DNA from: Brevundimonas pondensis
GTDB taxonomy: Bacteria; Pseudomonadota; Alphaproteobacteria; Caulobacterales; Caulobacteraceae
Length of the DNA stretch: 64,000 bases
Assembly: GCF_017487345.1 (NCBI RefSeq)
Contig: NZ_CP062006.1
Coordinates: 3,338,501 to 3,402,500 of the forward strand
Direction: 5' to 3'
Within the stretch, counting starts at the first letter, position 1, and every line of letters starts with the position of its first letter. The translations under genes and the position numbers were made by a program. Below, piece by piece: positions 36,382-47,441 of the stretch. Under the pieces are notes generated by a model. It did not search any database, was not told the origin of the DNA, and saw only the letters and a program-made list of their open reading frames with translations.

Positions 36382-36750
36382 ATGAACCGCCGCACTCAGG
36401 ATATCGACGCCGCTGTAGGCCTGCGGATGGCCGCGCGCCGATCGGCTCTGGGCCTGTCGCAGACGGCCCTCGCCCTGCAACTGGGCGTCAGCTTCCAGCA
36501 GGTTCAGAAATACGAAAAGGGCGCGAACCGCGTTTCAGCCTCCCGCCTGCATCAGGTGGCGACCGTGCTGGGATGTTCGGTGGCTGACTTCTTTCCGGCG
36601 CGGGCTGAGGCGCTGGATCCGATGGCGGGACTACGCGACCTGGTTGCGACCGCGGACGGACGCGCCATGGCCGAAGCCTTTCCCCGGATCCACGACCCGG
36701 CGGTGCGTCAGGCGGTGACGCGGGTGATCGTGGCGCTGGCCTCGGCCTGA
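36382..36750 (+). CDS. XRE-family transcriptional regulator (small, SinR-like)
   Basis: This 122-residue protein has one HTH: MAARRSALGLSQTALALQLG, then SFQQVQKYEKGANRVSASRL, then a C-terminal helical part. The YEKGANRVSAS block is shared with the regulator at 43090-43530, so they are paralogs. RBS GGGAGA lies upstream (36369-36374). It reads in the same direction as the preceding XRE gene, 69 bp away, and is followed by tsaB after 22 bp. No toxin-like partner gene is adjacent, so a toxin-antitoxin role is not supported. Confidence 0.82.
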   Translation: MNRRTQDIDAAVGLRMAARRSALGLSQTALALQLGVSFQQVQKYEKGANRVSASRLHQVATVLGCSVADFFPARAEALDPMAGLRDLVATADGRAMAEAFPRIHDPAVRQAVTRVIVALASA

Positions 36751-36772
36751 CGGCGGCGATAGGAAGGCCGCG

Positions 36773-37474
36773 ATGAGAGTTCTGATCGTGGATACGGCGC
36801 TGGGCGCCTGCACGGCCTGCGTGGTCGAGGACGGGCGCCTGTTGGGCGTGCGCTCCGAGCTGATGACCAAGGGCCATCAGGAGCGGCTGGCCGGCATGGT
36901 CCGTGACGCCGTGGCCGATGCGGCTAAAGAAGCCGGCGGCGGCTTTGAGGCCATCGACCGGATCGGCGTTACTGTCGGACCCGGCAGTTTCACTGGCCTG
37001 CGCGTAGGCCTGTCCTTCGCCCAGGGTCTGGGCGCAGCCCTGGACCGGCCGGTGATCGGCCTGTCGACGCTGGACGGCCTGGCCGTCTCGATCAAGCCCG
37101 TGGGTCTGGTCGCCGCCGTCATCGACGCCCGCCGGGGCCAGGTCTATGTGCGCCTGTTCCGCGACGGTCGGCCCCTGGGCGGACCCGAGGCCCTGTCGCT
37201 GGAGGCGGCGGCGGACCGCATCTTCCACGCCGCCGCCGGGGCGCCGCCCATCCTGGTCGGTTCGGGTGGTCCGGTCCTGACCGAGACCTTTCCCGAGCGT
37301 CTGGGCGCGGCCGTCCTGGCCCGGCTGCCCGCCCCCGCGCCGGAGGCCCTGGCCTATATGACCGCTGTGGTCGATCCGGCGGCGCACCCGCCCCGCCCCC
37401 TCTATCTGCGCGCGCCTGACGCCACGCCGCCCAGTCGTCTGCCGGGCCAACCGCGCCCGCCCGCGACGTCGTGA
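36773..37474 (+). CDS. tsaB: tRNA threonylcarbamoyladenosine biosynthesis protein TsaB
   Basis: TsaB (YeaZ) is the partner of TsaD in making t6A at position 37 of ANN-decoding tRNAs. The 233-residue protein has VLIVDTALGACTACVV at the start and TVGPGSFTGLRVGLSFAQGL, the ASKHA-family signature of TsaB. A good RBS (AGGAAGG) precedes the ATG. Its end overlaps rimI, the usual tsaB-rimI pair. Confidence 0.93.
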   Translation: MRVLIVDTALGACTACVVEDGRLLGVRSELMTKGHQERLAGMVRDAVADAAKEAGGGFEAIDRIGVTVGPGSFTGLRVGLSFAQGLGAALDRPVIGLSTLDGLAVSIKPVGLVAAVIDARRGQVYVRLFRDGRPLGGPEALSLEAAADRIFHAAAGAPPILVGSGGPVLTETFPERLGAAVLARLPAPAPEALAYMTAVVDPAAHPPRPLYLRAPDATPPSRLPGQPRPPATS

Positions 37475-37884
37475 CCGACTCCGACGCCCTCGCCGCGATC
37501 CACGCCGAGGCCTTCGACGCGCCCTGGGATGCGACCAGCCTGTCGGCCCTGTTGGCCTCGCCCGGCGTGTTTGCGGTCGAGGAGGCCGACGGCTTCATCC
37601 TGATCCGCGTGGTGGCCGACGAGGCCGAGATCCTGACGCTGGCGGTGCGGCCATCCTCCCGGCGCGGTGGGCTGGGTCGACGATTGGTCGATGCGGCGGT
37701 CGTGCGCGCCGCCGCCCTGGGGGCCGAACGGATGTTCCTGGAAGTGGCCGAGGACAACGTCGCCGCCCGCGCCCTTTACGCCCGCGCAGGCTTCATCGAG
37801 GCGGGCCGACGGCGTGGATATTATGCGCGTGCGGACGGAAGCCGTGAGGACGCCCTGGTGCTGACGCTGAACTTTTCTCGATAG
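37471..37884 (+). CDS. rimI: Ribosomal-protein alanine N-acetyltransferase RimI (GNAT)
   Basis: The 137-residue protein is a GNAT acetyltransferase: ILTLAVRPSSRRGGLGRRLVDAAV carries the acetyl-CoA-binding R-x-x-G-x-G/A motif, and the C-terminus has ALYARAGFIEAGRRRGYYARADG, typical for RimI. It acetylates the N-terminus of ribosomal protein S18 in E. coli; the target here is inferred. GTG start overlapping the tsaB stop (GTGA). Confidence 0.9.
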   Translation: MTDSDALAAIHAEAFDAPWDATSLSALLASPGVFAVEEADGFILIRVVADEAEILTLAVRPSSRRGGLGRRLVDAAVVRAAALGAERMFLEVAEDNVAARALYARAGFIEAGRRRGYYARADGSREDALVLTLNFSR

Positions 37885-37921
37885 CTTCCATAAGGCGACG
37901 GCTCAGCCTATCTTCCGGCCC

Positions 37922-38404
37922 ATGGAACGGATCGAAAAACTTTGCGCCGACCGCGGCATGCGTATGACCGAGCAGCGGCGCGTGATCGCCCGCGTCCTGT
38001 CGCAGGCCGAGGATCATCCTGACGTCGAGGAGCTGTATCGCCGCGCCTCGGCCATCGACCCGCACATCTCGATCGCCACCGTCTATCGCACCGTGCGCCT
38101 GTTCGAAGAAGCCGGCGTGGTCGAGAAGCACGACTTCGGCGACGGCCGCAGCCGCTATGAAGAAGCCGGCGACGACCACCACGACCACCTGATCGACACC
38201 AAGACCGGTGAGGTCATCGAGTTCTTCGACGCCGAGATCGAGCGCCTGAAGACCGAGATCGCCAAGCGTCTGGGCTTTGAACTGGTCGGCCACAAGCTGG
38301 AGCTCTATGGCCACGCCATCCCCGGCGCCGAGCCGGTCGAGCGCGAAGGTCTGATCTACAAGCGCCACGCCGCGCGGGTCGAACCGGAAACGGCCGACAG
38401 CTGA
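37922..38404 (+). CDS. fur: Ferric uptake regulator Fur
   Basis: Fur is a dimeric metal-responsive repressor of iron acquisition genes. The 160-residue protein has the winged helix (MRMTEQRRVIARVLSQAEDH, then ISIATVYRTVRLFEEAG) and the metal-binding segment DDHHDHLIDTKTGEVIEF, with His residues of the regulatory and structural sites. The CxxC structural zinc motif of E. coli Fur is absent, which is normal in many Alphaproteobacteria. Some relatives act as Mur (manganese). The gene lies between rimI and miaB in the conserved tsaB-rimI-fur-miaB order. Confidence 0.93.
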   Translation: MERIEKLCADRGMRMTEQRRVIARVLSQAEDHPDVEELYRRASAIDPHISIATVYRTVRLFEEAGVVEKHDFGDGRSRYEEAGDDHHDHLIDTKTGEVIEFFDAEIERLKTEIAKRLGFELVGHKLELYGHAIPGAEPVEREGLIYKRHAARVEPETADS

Positions 38405-38464
38405 GGTCGATCGCGGCGTTTCGCTCGCCTTGCCGTCGCCCGCTTGGGCGATCATAAGCCGGGC

Positions 38465-39883
38465 ATGACCGATACCCTCGAAAAGTCCGTGGAGACGGCG
38501 GATGGCGTGGCTGTTTCAGCCGCGCCCAAACGCCTGTTCATCAAGACCTACGGCTGTCAGATGAACGTCTATGACAGTGAGCGCATGGCCGACGTCCTGC
38601 GCCCGCTGGGCTATGCGACGACCGATGCGCCCGAGGGGGCCGACTTCGTCATCCTCAACACCTGCCACATCCGCGAACGGGCCGCCGAGAAGGTCTATTC
38701 GGAACTGGGCAAGCTGAAGCAGATGCGCGAGCGCAAGCTGGCGCGCGGCGACGGGGGCATGACCATCGCCGTGGCCGGCTGCGTCGCCCAGGCCGAGGGC
38801 GAGGAGATCATGAAGCGCCAGCCCGCGGTCGACCTGGTGGTCGGACCCCAGGCCTACCACCAGCTGCCAGAGCTACTGACCCGCACGGCGCGGGCGCGCG
38901 GCGAGCGCATCGGCGCCGACTTCGCCCCGCATGAGAAGTTCGACGCCCTGACCCCCGACATGATCCGGGCGCGTGGCGGCGACGGTCCGACCGCCTTCCT
39001 GACGGTGCAGGAAGGCTGCGACAAGTTCTGCACCTTCTGCGTCGTTCCCTATACGCGCGGCGCCGAGTGGTCGCGCCCAGCGGCGGCGGTGCTGGCCGAG
39101 GCGCGCGCCCTGGCCGACCGGGGCGTGCGCGAGGTCACTCTGCTGGGCCAGAACGTCAACGCCTATGACGGCGAGGGACCGGACGGGAAGCCATGGACCC
39201 TGGCGCGTCTGGCCTACGCCCTGGCCGAGATCCCCGGCCTGGACCGCATCCGCTATACGACCAGCCACGCCAACGACATGAGCGATGACCTGATCGCCGC
39301 CCACGCCGATCTGGACGCCCTGATGCCCTATCTGCACCTGCCGGTGCAGGCGGGGTCCGACCGGGTATTGCGGCTGATGAACCGCAAGCATGGTCGCCAG
39401 AAATACATCGACCTGATCGCCCGCATCCGCGAGGCGCGGTCCGACATGGCCATCGCCGGGGACTTCATCGTCGGCTTCCCCGGCGAGACGGACCGCGACT
39501 TCGAGGACACCCTCGATCTGGTGCGGCAGGTCACCTATGCGGGCGCTTTCAGCTTCGTCTATTCGCCGCGCCCCGGCACGCCTGCCGCCACCATGCCGGG
39601 CCAGATCGAGGAGAAGGTCGGGCTGGAGCGGCTGCAACGGCTGCAGGCCCTGCTGTTCGAGCAGCAGACCGCCTTCAACGCCGCCCAGGCGGGCAAGACC
39701 CTGAACGTCCTGTTCGAGAAGAAGGGGCGCTACGCCGGTCAGGCCATCGGCCGTTCGCCCTATCTGCAGGCCGTCCACGTCGAGGCCGCGGATCACCTGC
39801 TGGGCCGGATCGTTCCGGTCGAAATCATCAGCGGCGCGCAGAACAGTCTGAACGGGCGGTTGGCCAGCGCGAACCCTATCTAG
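38465..39883 (+). CDS. miaB: tRNA-2-methylthio-N6-dimethylallyladenosine synthase MiaB
   Basis: MiaB adds a methylthio group to i6A37 of tRNA using two [4Fe-4S] clusters. The 472-residue protein has [17 protein letters not shown] (first cluster Cys), [19 protein letters not shown], and the radical-[11 protein letters not shown] triad. The TRAM domain is at the C-terminus. ATG at 38465; the preceding 25 residues before the conserved domain are variable. The segment between fur and miaB is 60 bp. Confidence 0.96.
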   Translation: MTDTLEKSVETADGVAVSAAPKRLFIKTYGCQMNVYDSERMADVLRPLGYATTDAPEGADFVILNTCHIRERAAEKVYSELGKLKQMRERKLARGDGGMTIAVAGCVAQAEGEEIMKRQPAVDLVVGPQAYHQLPELLTRTARARGERIGADFAPHEKFDALTPDMIRARGGDGPTAFLTVQEGCDKFCTFCVVPYTRGAEWSRPAAAVLAEARALADRGVREVTLLGQNVNAYDGEGPDGKPWTLARLAYALAEIPGLDRIRYTTSHANDMSDDLIAAHADLDALMPYLHLPVQAGSDRVLRLMNRKHGRQKYIDLIARIREARSDMAIAGDFIVGFPGETDRDFEDTLDLVRQVTYAGAFSFVYSPRPGTPAATMPGQIEEKVGLERLQRLQALLFEQQTAFNAAQAGKTLNVLFEKKGRYAGQAIGRSPYLQAVHVEAADHLLGRIVPVEIISGAQNSLNGRLASANPI

Positions 39884-39911
39884 ATCGAAGAGATCACGAT
39901 TTAACTGCGGC

Positions 39912-39953
39912 GTTCCTCAAGCAGTCTCGCTCCGCGAGCGAGACGGTAGGAAC
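39912..39953 (-). repeat. Long-form bulged-hairpin element in the phoH leader (antisense orientation)
   Basis: On the minus strand: outer stem GTTCCT/AGGAAC, bulge ACC, inner perfect 9-bp stem GTCTCGCTC with loop GCG, bulge TGCTTG. This copy is opposite in orientation to its flanking genes miaB and phoH, so it does not fit a simple 3' UTR role. Confidence 0.78.
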
Positions 39954-39969
39954 CCAACAAAGGAAACCC

Positions 39970-40962
39970 ATGGCGCGAGAGTCCGAGTTCCTGTCCCTGA
40001 GCGATCAGGCCCTGCGAGCCGTGATCGGCCCCAACAGCCGCCACGTCGCCCTGATCGAGGACGCTTTCAAGGTGCTGGTCGAGGCGCCGGGCGGCGGCGT
40101 GTCGATCAACGGCTCGGCGCGGGACCGGGCCCAGGCCAAGCGCGTGGTGGAGGCCCTGGCCAAGCGGGCTGACGCAGGCGCCGAGATCACCGAGGCCGAC
40201 GTGCGTATGGCCTTGGGGGCCGCCGTGTCGCAGCCGCGTCCCGATCAGGGGCGGGTCGTGCCGGACGCCATCAGCCTGCCGGTCGGTCGGCGCGGGGCGA
40301 TCGCGCCCAAGACGGCGGCCCAGGCCCAGTATCTGGACCTGCTCAGCCGCTGCGAACTGACCTTCGGCGTCGGCCCGGCGGGCACGGGCAAGACCTTCCT
40401 GGCGGCGGCTTACGGCGCGTCCCTGCTGCGGCGCGGACAGGTGGATCGTCTGGTCATCACCCGACCGGCGGTCGAGGCGGGCGAGAAGCTGGGCTTCCTG
40501 CCGGGCGACCTGAACGAGAAGGTCGACCCCTATCTGGCCCCCATCTGGGAGGCGCTGAACGACATCCTCGGCGTCGAGGACGTGCGCCGTCGCCGCGAGA
40601 AGGGCGAGATCGAAGCGGCTCCCATCGCCTTCATGCGCGGCCGCACCCTCAGTCACGCCTTCATCATTGTGGACGAGGCCCAGAACACCTCCCGGCTGCA
40701 GATGAAGATGGTCCTGACCCGTCTGGGCGAGGGCGCGCGCATGGTCGTCACCGGCGACCCGTCGCAGATCGACCTGCTGAACCCGCGCGATTCCGGCCTT
40801 AGCCACGCCCTGCGCATCCTGAAGGACGTGAAGGGGGTCGGGGTTCAGGCCTTCAAGGCCGAGGACGTGGTGCGCCACGCCATGGTCGAGCGCATCGTGC
40901 GCGCCTATGACGCCGATTCCGCGCGCAACCGTCCGACGCCGGACCTCGAGGATGAAGACTGA
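39970..40962 (+). CDS. phoH: PhoH-like ATPase
   Basis: The 330-residue protein has an N-terminal KH-like segment (residues about 10-70) and a PhoH ATPase domain: Walker A GPAGTGKTFLAA, LVITRPAVEAGEKLGFLPGD, and Walker B FIIVDEAQNTS. It is probably an RNA-linked ATPase acting with YbeY, encoded right after it. phoH-ybeY is a nearly universal bacterial pair. A structured element lies in its leader. Confidence 0.93.
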   Translation: MARESEFLSLSDQALRAVIGPNSRHVALIEDAFKVLVEAPGGGVSINGSARDRAQAKRVVEALAKRADAGAEITEADVRMALGAAVSQPRPDQGRVVPDAISLPVGRRGAIAPKTAAQAQYLDLLSRCELTFGVGPAGTGKTFLAAAYGASLLRRGQVDRLVITRPAVEAGEKLGFLPGDLNEKVDPYLAPIWEALNDILGVEDVRRRREKGEIEAAPIAFMRGRTLSHAFIIVDEAQNTSRLQMKMVLTRLGEGARMVVTGDPSQIDLLNPRDSGLSHALRILKDVKGVGVQAFKAEDVVRHAMVERIVRAYDADSARNRPTPDLEDED

Positions 40963-41418
40963 ATGATCGAGATCGAAGTCGAGGACGCGGCCTGGACCGT
41001 CGCCCTTCCTGATGTTGAGTCTGTGGTCCTGCGCGCGGCGACGGCGGCCCTGGGCGCAGTCGAGGGCGACTTGGTCGTCCTGCTGAGCGACGACGCCGGG
41101 GTGCAGGACCTGAACCAGCGTTTCCGTGACAAGGACCGGCCGACGAACGTTCTGTCCTTCCCGGCCGCCGAAAGCGCCTTCCCCCATCTGGGCGACGTGG
41201 TCCTGGGCTTCGCCTATTGCGCCGCCGAAGCCGATGCCCAGGGCAAGAGCCTGTCGGATCATCTGAGCCACCTGGTCGTCCACGGCGTGCTGCACCTGCT
41301 GGGCCGTGACCATGAGGACGAGGCCGAGGCCGAGGAGATGGAGGCCGAGGAGCGCGAGATCCTGGCGTCGCTCGGCGTCGCCGACCCCTATGCCGCCGAA
41401 CAAGAGGCCACTGCATGA
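40963..41418 (+). CDS. ybeY: Endoribonuclease YbeY (16S rRNA maturation factor)
   Basis: YbeY is a zinc endonuclease involved in 16S rRNA 3' end maturation and ribosome quality control. The 151-residue protein has the zinc motif HLVVHGVLHLLGRDHE (H-x3-H-x5-H) and RDKDRPTNVLSFP. ATG directly after the phoH stop, and its stop overlaps the start of lnt. No corC/hlyC gene lies between ybeY and lnt, although it does in many relatives. Confidence 0.95.
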   Translation: MIEIEVEDAAWTVALPDVESVVLRAATAALGAVEGDLVVLLSDDAGVQDLNQRFRDKDRPTNVLSFPAAESAFPHLGDVVLGFAYCAAEADAQGKSLSDHLSHLVVHGVLHLLGRDHEDEAEAEEMEAEEREILASLGVADPYAAEQEATA

Positions 41419-43004
41419 GCAAGCGTGTGTCAGCCCTTTGGGGGGGCGTGCTGACGAACCGCTGGGGGCGCATCGTCCTGGCCCTGCTGGCCGGCGCCGG
41501 CGCCGCCCTGGCCCATCCGCCGTTCGGGGTTTTGCCGGGCTTGCTGGGCTATCCCCTGCTGATGCTGCTGGCCGAGCGGTCGCGCAATGTGAAGGGCGGC
41601 TTCTGGGTCGGCTGGCTGGCCGGTTTCGCCTTTTTCTTCATCGGCTGCTGGTGGGTGGCCGAGGCCTTCCTGGTCAACAAGGATCAGGCCTGGATGGCGC
41701 CCTTCGCAGCCAGCCTGCTGCCCATGGGGCTGGGGCTCTTCTTCGGGACGGCGACGGCCCTCTATCGTCGGTTCGCGTCGCTTGGCGCCGTGCGGCGGGT
41801 GCTGCTGTTCGCCGCCCTGTTCGCCCTGCTGGAGTGGTTACGAGGTCATGTCCTGACCGGCTTCCCCTGGAACCCGACCGGGGCGGCCTGGCAGGCGGGA
41901 TCGGCCATGTCGCAGTTCGCGTCTGTAGCCGGGGTCTATGGCTTGGGGCTGGTGACGCTGGCGGCGGTTTCGGCCCTGGGTCTTCTGGCCAGCGACGGCG
42001 CGCGGCGTCCGCGTCTGATCGCGGCCGGCCTGGGCGTGGCCGTTCTGGCGGGCCTGTTCGGCTTTGGAGCCCTGCGTCTGTCGATGGCCGAGCGAGTCGA
42101 CGGCCCGACCCTGGTGCGCCTGGTTCAGGCCGACATCCCGCAGGAATCCAAGTGGAGCCCTGAGGCCTATCAGGCCATCGTCGATCGCTATGTGGCGCTC
42201 ACCGCCCAAAAGGGGGCGGCGGTTCCGGATGTCGTGGTCTGGCCCGAGGGCGCCCTGCCCGCCACGGCCAACGACGTCTTCAACTCGCCGGACGCCCAGG
42301 CCATTTCAGGCGCTCTTCAAACGGGCCAGACCCTGCTGATGGGCCTCAGCCGGGGCGAACCGGACCCGACCGCCGAGGGCGGTGCGCGCTATTACAACAG
42401 CCTGTTCGCCTTGCACGATGAGGGCGTGGCGGGGATGCGGATCGGCGCCATCTATGACAAGCACCGTCTGGTGCCGTTCGGCGAGTACCTGCCGCTGGGT
42501 CGCCTGATGAGCCGGATCGGTGTACGTAGCCTGGTTCACGTCCCGGCCGATTTCAGCGCCGGGCCCAGGCCGGCGCCGATCAGCCTGGTCAATGCGCCGA
42601 AGGTCCAGCCGCTGATCTGTTACGAAAGCCTCTATCCCGGCTTCACCCCGGCCAGCGGCGCGGCGCGCCCGGCCTGGATCGTCAATGTCTCCAACGACGC
42701 CTGGTTCGGGGCGACCTCGGGTCCGCGTCAGCACCTGAACCTGGCCAGCTATCGCGCCATCGAGACCGGCCTGCCCATCGCACGCGCCACCCCGACCGGC
42801 GTCTCGGCCATGATCGACCCCTGGGGCCGGATCGTGGACGGCAAGCGGCTGGACCCCGGCCATGCCGGCGTCATCGACGTGCGCCTTCCCGAACCGGCGG
42901 CGCCGACCTTCTATGGCCGCTGGGGCGATGCGCTGTTCGGCGTCCTGCTGGCCATGATGGCGGTGGGCGGTTTGACGTGGCGCCTACGCAAGACGAAGAC
43001 GTGA
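41415..43004 (+). CDS. lnt: Apolipoprotein N-acyltransferase Lnt
   Basis: Lnt adds the third acyl chain to the N-terminal Cys of lipoproteins in the inner membrane. The 529-residue protein has an N-terminal membrane part with six or more helices (to about residue 210), then a periplasmic nitrilase domain with Glu in VVWPEGALP, Lys in IYDKHRLVPFGEYLPLG and Cys in LICYESLYPG, the E-K-C triad. A last hydrophobic helix is near the C-terminus. Start overlaps ybeY (ATGA). It serves the lipoproteins seen in the window such as LptE, MltA and the DUF3576 protein. Confidence 0.95.
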   Translation: MSKRVSALWGGVLTNRWGRIVLALLAGAGAALAHPPFGVLPGLLGYPLLMLLAERSRNVKGGFWVGWLAGFAFFFIGCWWVAEAFLVNKDQAWMAPFAASLLPMGLGLFFGTATALYRRFASLGAVRRVLLFAALFALLEWLRGHVLTGFPWNPTGAAWQAGSAMSQFASVAGVYGLGLVTLAAVSALGLLASDGARRPRLIAAGLGVAVLAGLFGFGALRLSMAERVDGPTLVRLVQADIPQESKWSPEAYQAIVDRYVALTAQKGAAVPDVVVWPEGALPATANDVFNSPDAQAISGALQTGQTLLMGLSRGEPDPTAEGGARYYNSLFALHDEGVAGMRIGAIYDKHRLVPFGEYLPLGRLMSRIGVRSLVHVPADFSAGPRPAPISLVNAPKVQPLICYESLYPGFTPASGAARPAWIVNVSNDAWFGATSGPRQHLNLASYRAIETGLPIARATPTGVSAMIDPWGRIVDGKRLDPGHAGVIDVRLPEPAAPTFYGRWGDALFGVLLAMMAVGGLTWRLRKTKT

Positions 43005-43089
43005 TCGGCGGAGACACGCGCAAGACGCGAATTGTCGTGACAGCGTCGGAGATCCGTCGCATTTCGAGACAATTGAGGCTCAGGCGAGT

Positions 43090-43530
43090 GTGGCACGAGA
43101 ACGCATGATGGTCAGAGGCGCTGCAGACGACGGCCCCCACCCGGTGGACCGGCATGTGGGGCGGCGAATTTGCGAAAAGCGGATCGCCCTCGGTTATAAT
43201 CAGAGCGACCTCGGTCGAGCTCTGGGCCTGACATTTCAACAGATCCAGAAGTACGAGAAGGGCGCCAACCGTGTGTCGGCGTCCAAGCTTTGGGACATCG
43301 CCCGCTTTTTCAAGGTGGATATCGGCTACTTCTTCGAAGGCCTGATGGTGGCGCGCCCCGGCATGGCCGAGGGAGAGCCTGCGGCCTTTGTTCATGACTT
43401 TCCAGCGACCCGTCAGAGCATCGAGATCTCACGTCTGGCGCCTCAGTTGACGGCGCGCCAGCAACGGCTGGTCCTCGACATGATGCGCGAGATGGCGGAT
43501 CAGGACGGGGCGGTTTCGGACAAGGCCTAG
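43090..43530 (+). CDS. XRE-family transcriptional regulator
   Basis: The protein has a helix-turn-helix near residues 25-75: VGRRICEKRIALGYNQSDLG, then LTFQQIQKYEKGANRVSAS, then KLWDIARFFKVDIGYFFEGL. The C-terminal part ends in LTARQQRLVLDMMREMADQDG. The GTG at 43090 gives 146 residues; an ATG at 43105 is also possible. The gene follows lnt by 85 bp, an order I recall from Caulobacter, where a regulator of this type follows lnt. It is paralogous to the XRE at 36382. Operon role unknown. Confidence 0.82.
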   Translation: MARERMMVRGAADDGPHPVDRHVGRRICEKRIALGYNQSDLGRALGLTFQQIQKYEKGANRVSASKLWDIARFFKVDIGYFFEGLMVARPGMAEGEPAAFVHDFPATRQSIEISRLAPQLTARQQRLVLDMMREMADQDGAVSDKA

Positions 43531-43535
43531 CGAAG

Positions 43536-43563
43536 AAAAGGCGCGGATCGCTCCGCGCCTTTT
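43536..43563. terminator. Bidirectional terminator between XRE and ahpD
   Basis: AAAAGGCGCGGA-TCGC-TCCGCGCCTTTT is a perfect 12-bp inverted repeat with T tracts in both directions, between convergent genes. On the ahpD strand the loop is the stable GNRA tetraloop GCGA. Confidence 0.9.
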
Positions 43564-43584
43564 GGCTTTCCGGGTCCGGTGGGA

Positions 43585-44118
43585 TCAGCCCGCCAGGGCG
43601 GCTTCCGAGGCGACGATGCGGCTGGCGGCGTGAACCACGGCGCCGATGCGAAGCGCAGCTTGAACCTGAACGTTCGGCACGCCGTGCTTGCGCAGTTCGC
43701 CCTCGTGGGCGTCCAGGCAGGCGCCGCAGCCATTGATGGCCGAGACGGCGGTGGACCACAGTTCGAAGTCCAGCTTTTCGACGCCGGGGTTGGCGATGAC
43801 GTTCATGCGCAGCTTGGCCGGCAGGGTCGTGTACTCGTTGTTCTTCATCAGGTGCAGCGAGCGATAGTAGATGTTGTTCATGCCCATGATGGCGGCGGCG
43901 GCCTTGGCGGCGTTCATGGCCTCGGGCGACAGCACCGTCGCGGCCTGGGCCTCGATCAGCTTGACCGCCGGGGCGACGCCGATGGCGTGGGCCGAGGCCA
44001 GGAAGCAGCCCCACTTCTGCTGGTCGTTCAGCACCGTCTCATTGGCGAGCGAGGACAGGTTCAGCGAGATGTCCTTGCCGTAGGCCGGGATGAGGTCGCG
44101 CAGGGCGTCGAGGGACAT
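43585..44118 (-). CDS. ahpD: Alkyl hydroperoxide reductase AhpD-like (carboxymuconolactone decarboxylase family)
   Basis: AhpD is a helical thiol reductase that recycles AhpC using a C-x2-C pair. The 177-residue protein has the active-site motif GCGACLDAHEGELRKHG with Cys131, Cys134 and His138. It reads in the same direction as ahpC (44323-44877), about 200 bp downstream of it, matching the known pairing; a terminator between them suggests at least partial separate expression. ATG at 44118 (MSLDALRDLIP). Confidence 0.9.
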   Translation of the reverse strand: MSLDALRDLIPAYGKDISLNLSSLANETVLNDQQKWGCFLASAHAIGVAPAVKLIEAQAATVLSPEAMNAAKAAAAIMGMNNIYYRSLHLMKNNEYTTLPAKLRMNVIANPGVEKLDFELWSTAVSAINGCGACLDAHEGELRKHGVPNVQVQAALRIGAVVHAASRIVASEAALAG

Positions 44119-44189
44119 GGGGAAATCTCCGATTGGGGGCCGACTGCCGGCCGGGGGCGCCAGGGGCAATGAGACAGCGTATTCAAAAC

Positions 44190-44219
44190 GCGCTCAAGCA
44201 GTCCGAAGGACGATAGCGC
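44190..44219 (-). repeat. Short-form (30-nt) bulged-hairpin element between ahpC and ahpD
   Basis: On the minus strand: outer stem GCGCT/AGCGC, bulge ATC, inner stem GTCC-TTC-GGAC, bulge TGCTTG. It lies just after the ahpC terminator, in the ahpD leader and on the ahpD strand. Confidence 0.78.
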
Positions 44220-44222
44220 CCT

Positions 44223-44262
44223 AAAAAAAGAAAAAGGCGGCGACAGTCGCCCGCCGCCGCCT
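44223..44262 (-). terminator. Rho-independent terminator of ahpC
   Basis: On the minus strand GGCGGCG pairs with CGCCGCC around a loop that contains a smaller GGCGA-CTG-TCGCC hairpin, followed by a TTTTTCTTTTTTT tract. Confidence 0.82.
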
Positions 44263-44322
44263 CTTCAAGAGGGGCGGCCCGAACCATTACGAACGCGGTC
44301 CGGGCCTATCCTTGGCCAGTAC

Positions 44323-44877
44323 TTAAGCGGCCAGGGTCTCGCCGCCGACCGGGCGGTTGCAGGCGCACAGCTCGTCGGTCTGCAGAGCATCGACGACGCG
44401 CAGGGTGTCTTCCGGCGAACGGCCGACGTTCAGGTTGGTGACATAGACGTGCTGGACGACGTTGTGCGGGTCCACGACGAAGGTGGCGCGCAGGGCGACG
44501 CCGTTTTCTTCGTCCAGGATGCCCAGGTCGCGGGCCAGCTTGCCGCCGGTGTCGGCGAACTGCCAGATCGGCAGCTTGTTCAGGTCGGCGTGGTCGCGGC
44601 GCCAGGCCAGCTTGACGAATTCGTTATCGGTCGAGCCGCCGAGGACGACGGTGTCGCGGTCCTCGAAGTCCTTGCCCAGCTTGGCGAAGGCGGCGATTTC
44701 GGTCGGGCAGACGAAGGTGAAGTCCTTCGGGTAGAAGAAGATGACCTTCCACTTGCCGTCAAAGCTGTCCTGCGTCAGCGCCTCAAAGGCCGAGACGCCG
44801 TTTTCTTCGTGGTCGTTGAAGCCCGGCTTCACGCCAGTGATCTTGAATTCAGGCAGTTTTTGACCGACGCCCAGCAT
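44323..44877 (-). CDS. ahpC: Alkyl hydroperoxide reductase AhpC (2-Cys peroxiredoxin)
   Basis: AhpC reduces hydrogen peroxide and organic peroxides. The 184-residue protein has the peroxidatic Cys57 in FTFVCPTEI and C-terminal Cys171 and Cys173 (LCACNRP), one of which is the resolving Cys; the CAC pair is characteristic of the AhpD-reduced AhpC subgroup known from mycobacteria. Start MLGVGQKLPEF at 44877. It is divergent from katG, sharing a 273-bp promoter region, and the pair is likely to be OxyR-controlled. Confidence 0.93.
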   Translation of the reverse strand: MLGVGQKLPEFKITGVKPGFNDHEENGVSAFEALTQDSFDGKWKVIFFYPKDFTFVCPTEIAAFAKLGKDFEDRDTVVLGGSTDNEFVKLAWRRDHADLNKLPIWQFADTGGKLARDLGILDEENGVALRATFVVDPHNVVQHVYVTNLNVGRSPEDTLRVVDALQTDELCACNRPVGGETLAA

Positions 44878-44994
44878 AGTGGAGCTCCATTCTGACAATA
44901 TAAGACAGGCGACGACGCAGGGGGGTGCACCGCCGATGGGGGTCAGATGGGCTTTGGCGACCTGGAAGTCAAATCGATCATTTCGCAACTGCGA

Positions 44995-45009
44995 ATAGAT
45001 TTTGATTAT
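44995..45009. promoter_or_regulatory. OxyR-like half-site in the ahpC-katG promoter region
   Basis: ATAGATTTTGATTAT fits half of the OxyR consensus, ATAGnTnnnAnCTAT, with two differences. It lies between divergent ahpC and katG, the place an OxyR operator would be expected. The adjoining second half-site is not clear. Confidence 0.35.
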
Positions 45010-45114
45010 GGGGCGAGCTTGACGATCTGGCCGCGGCGCCAAGCCTCACCATAACTTTTCCTGCTGGTTGGTCTAAAGTTTATCGATTTTCCTTCGGCGC
45101 GGAACCGGGCGTAG

Positions 45115-47364
<2,250 letters not shown>

Positions 47365-47373
47365 ACCATAGGG

Positions 47374-47409
47374 GGCGCCGTGGGCCGATCGGTTCGCGGC
47401 GCCTTTCTT
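47374..47409 (+). terminator. Terminator downstream of katG
   Basis: GGCGCCG (47374-47380) pairs with CGGCGCC (47397-47403) around a loop holding CCGATCGG, followed by TTTCTTC. It separates katG from oxyR. Confidence 0.7.
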
Positions 47410-47441
47410 CATCAATGGTTTCGATTGTCTTTGAAAACACC

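Noticed and set aside
36382..36750. Toxin-antitoxin pair with the XRE protein as antitoxin
   Set aside because: No small toxin-like ORF is adjacent; neighbours are another regulator and tsaB.
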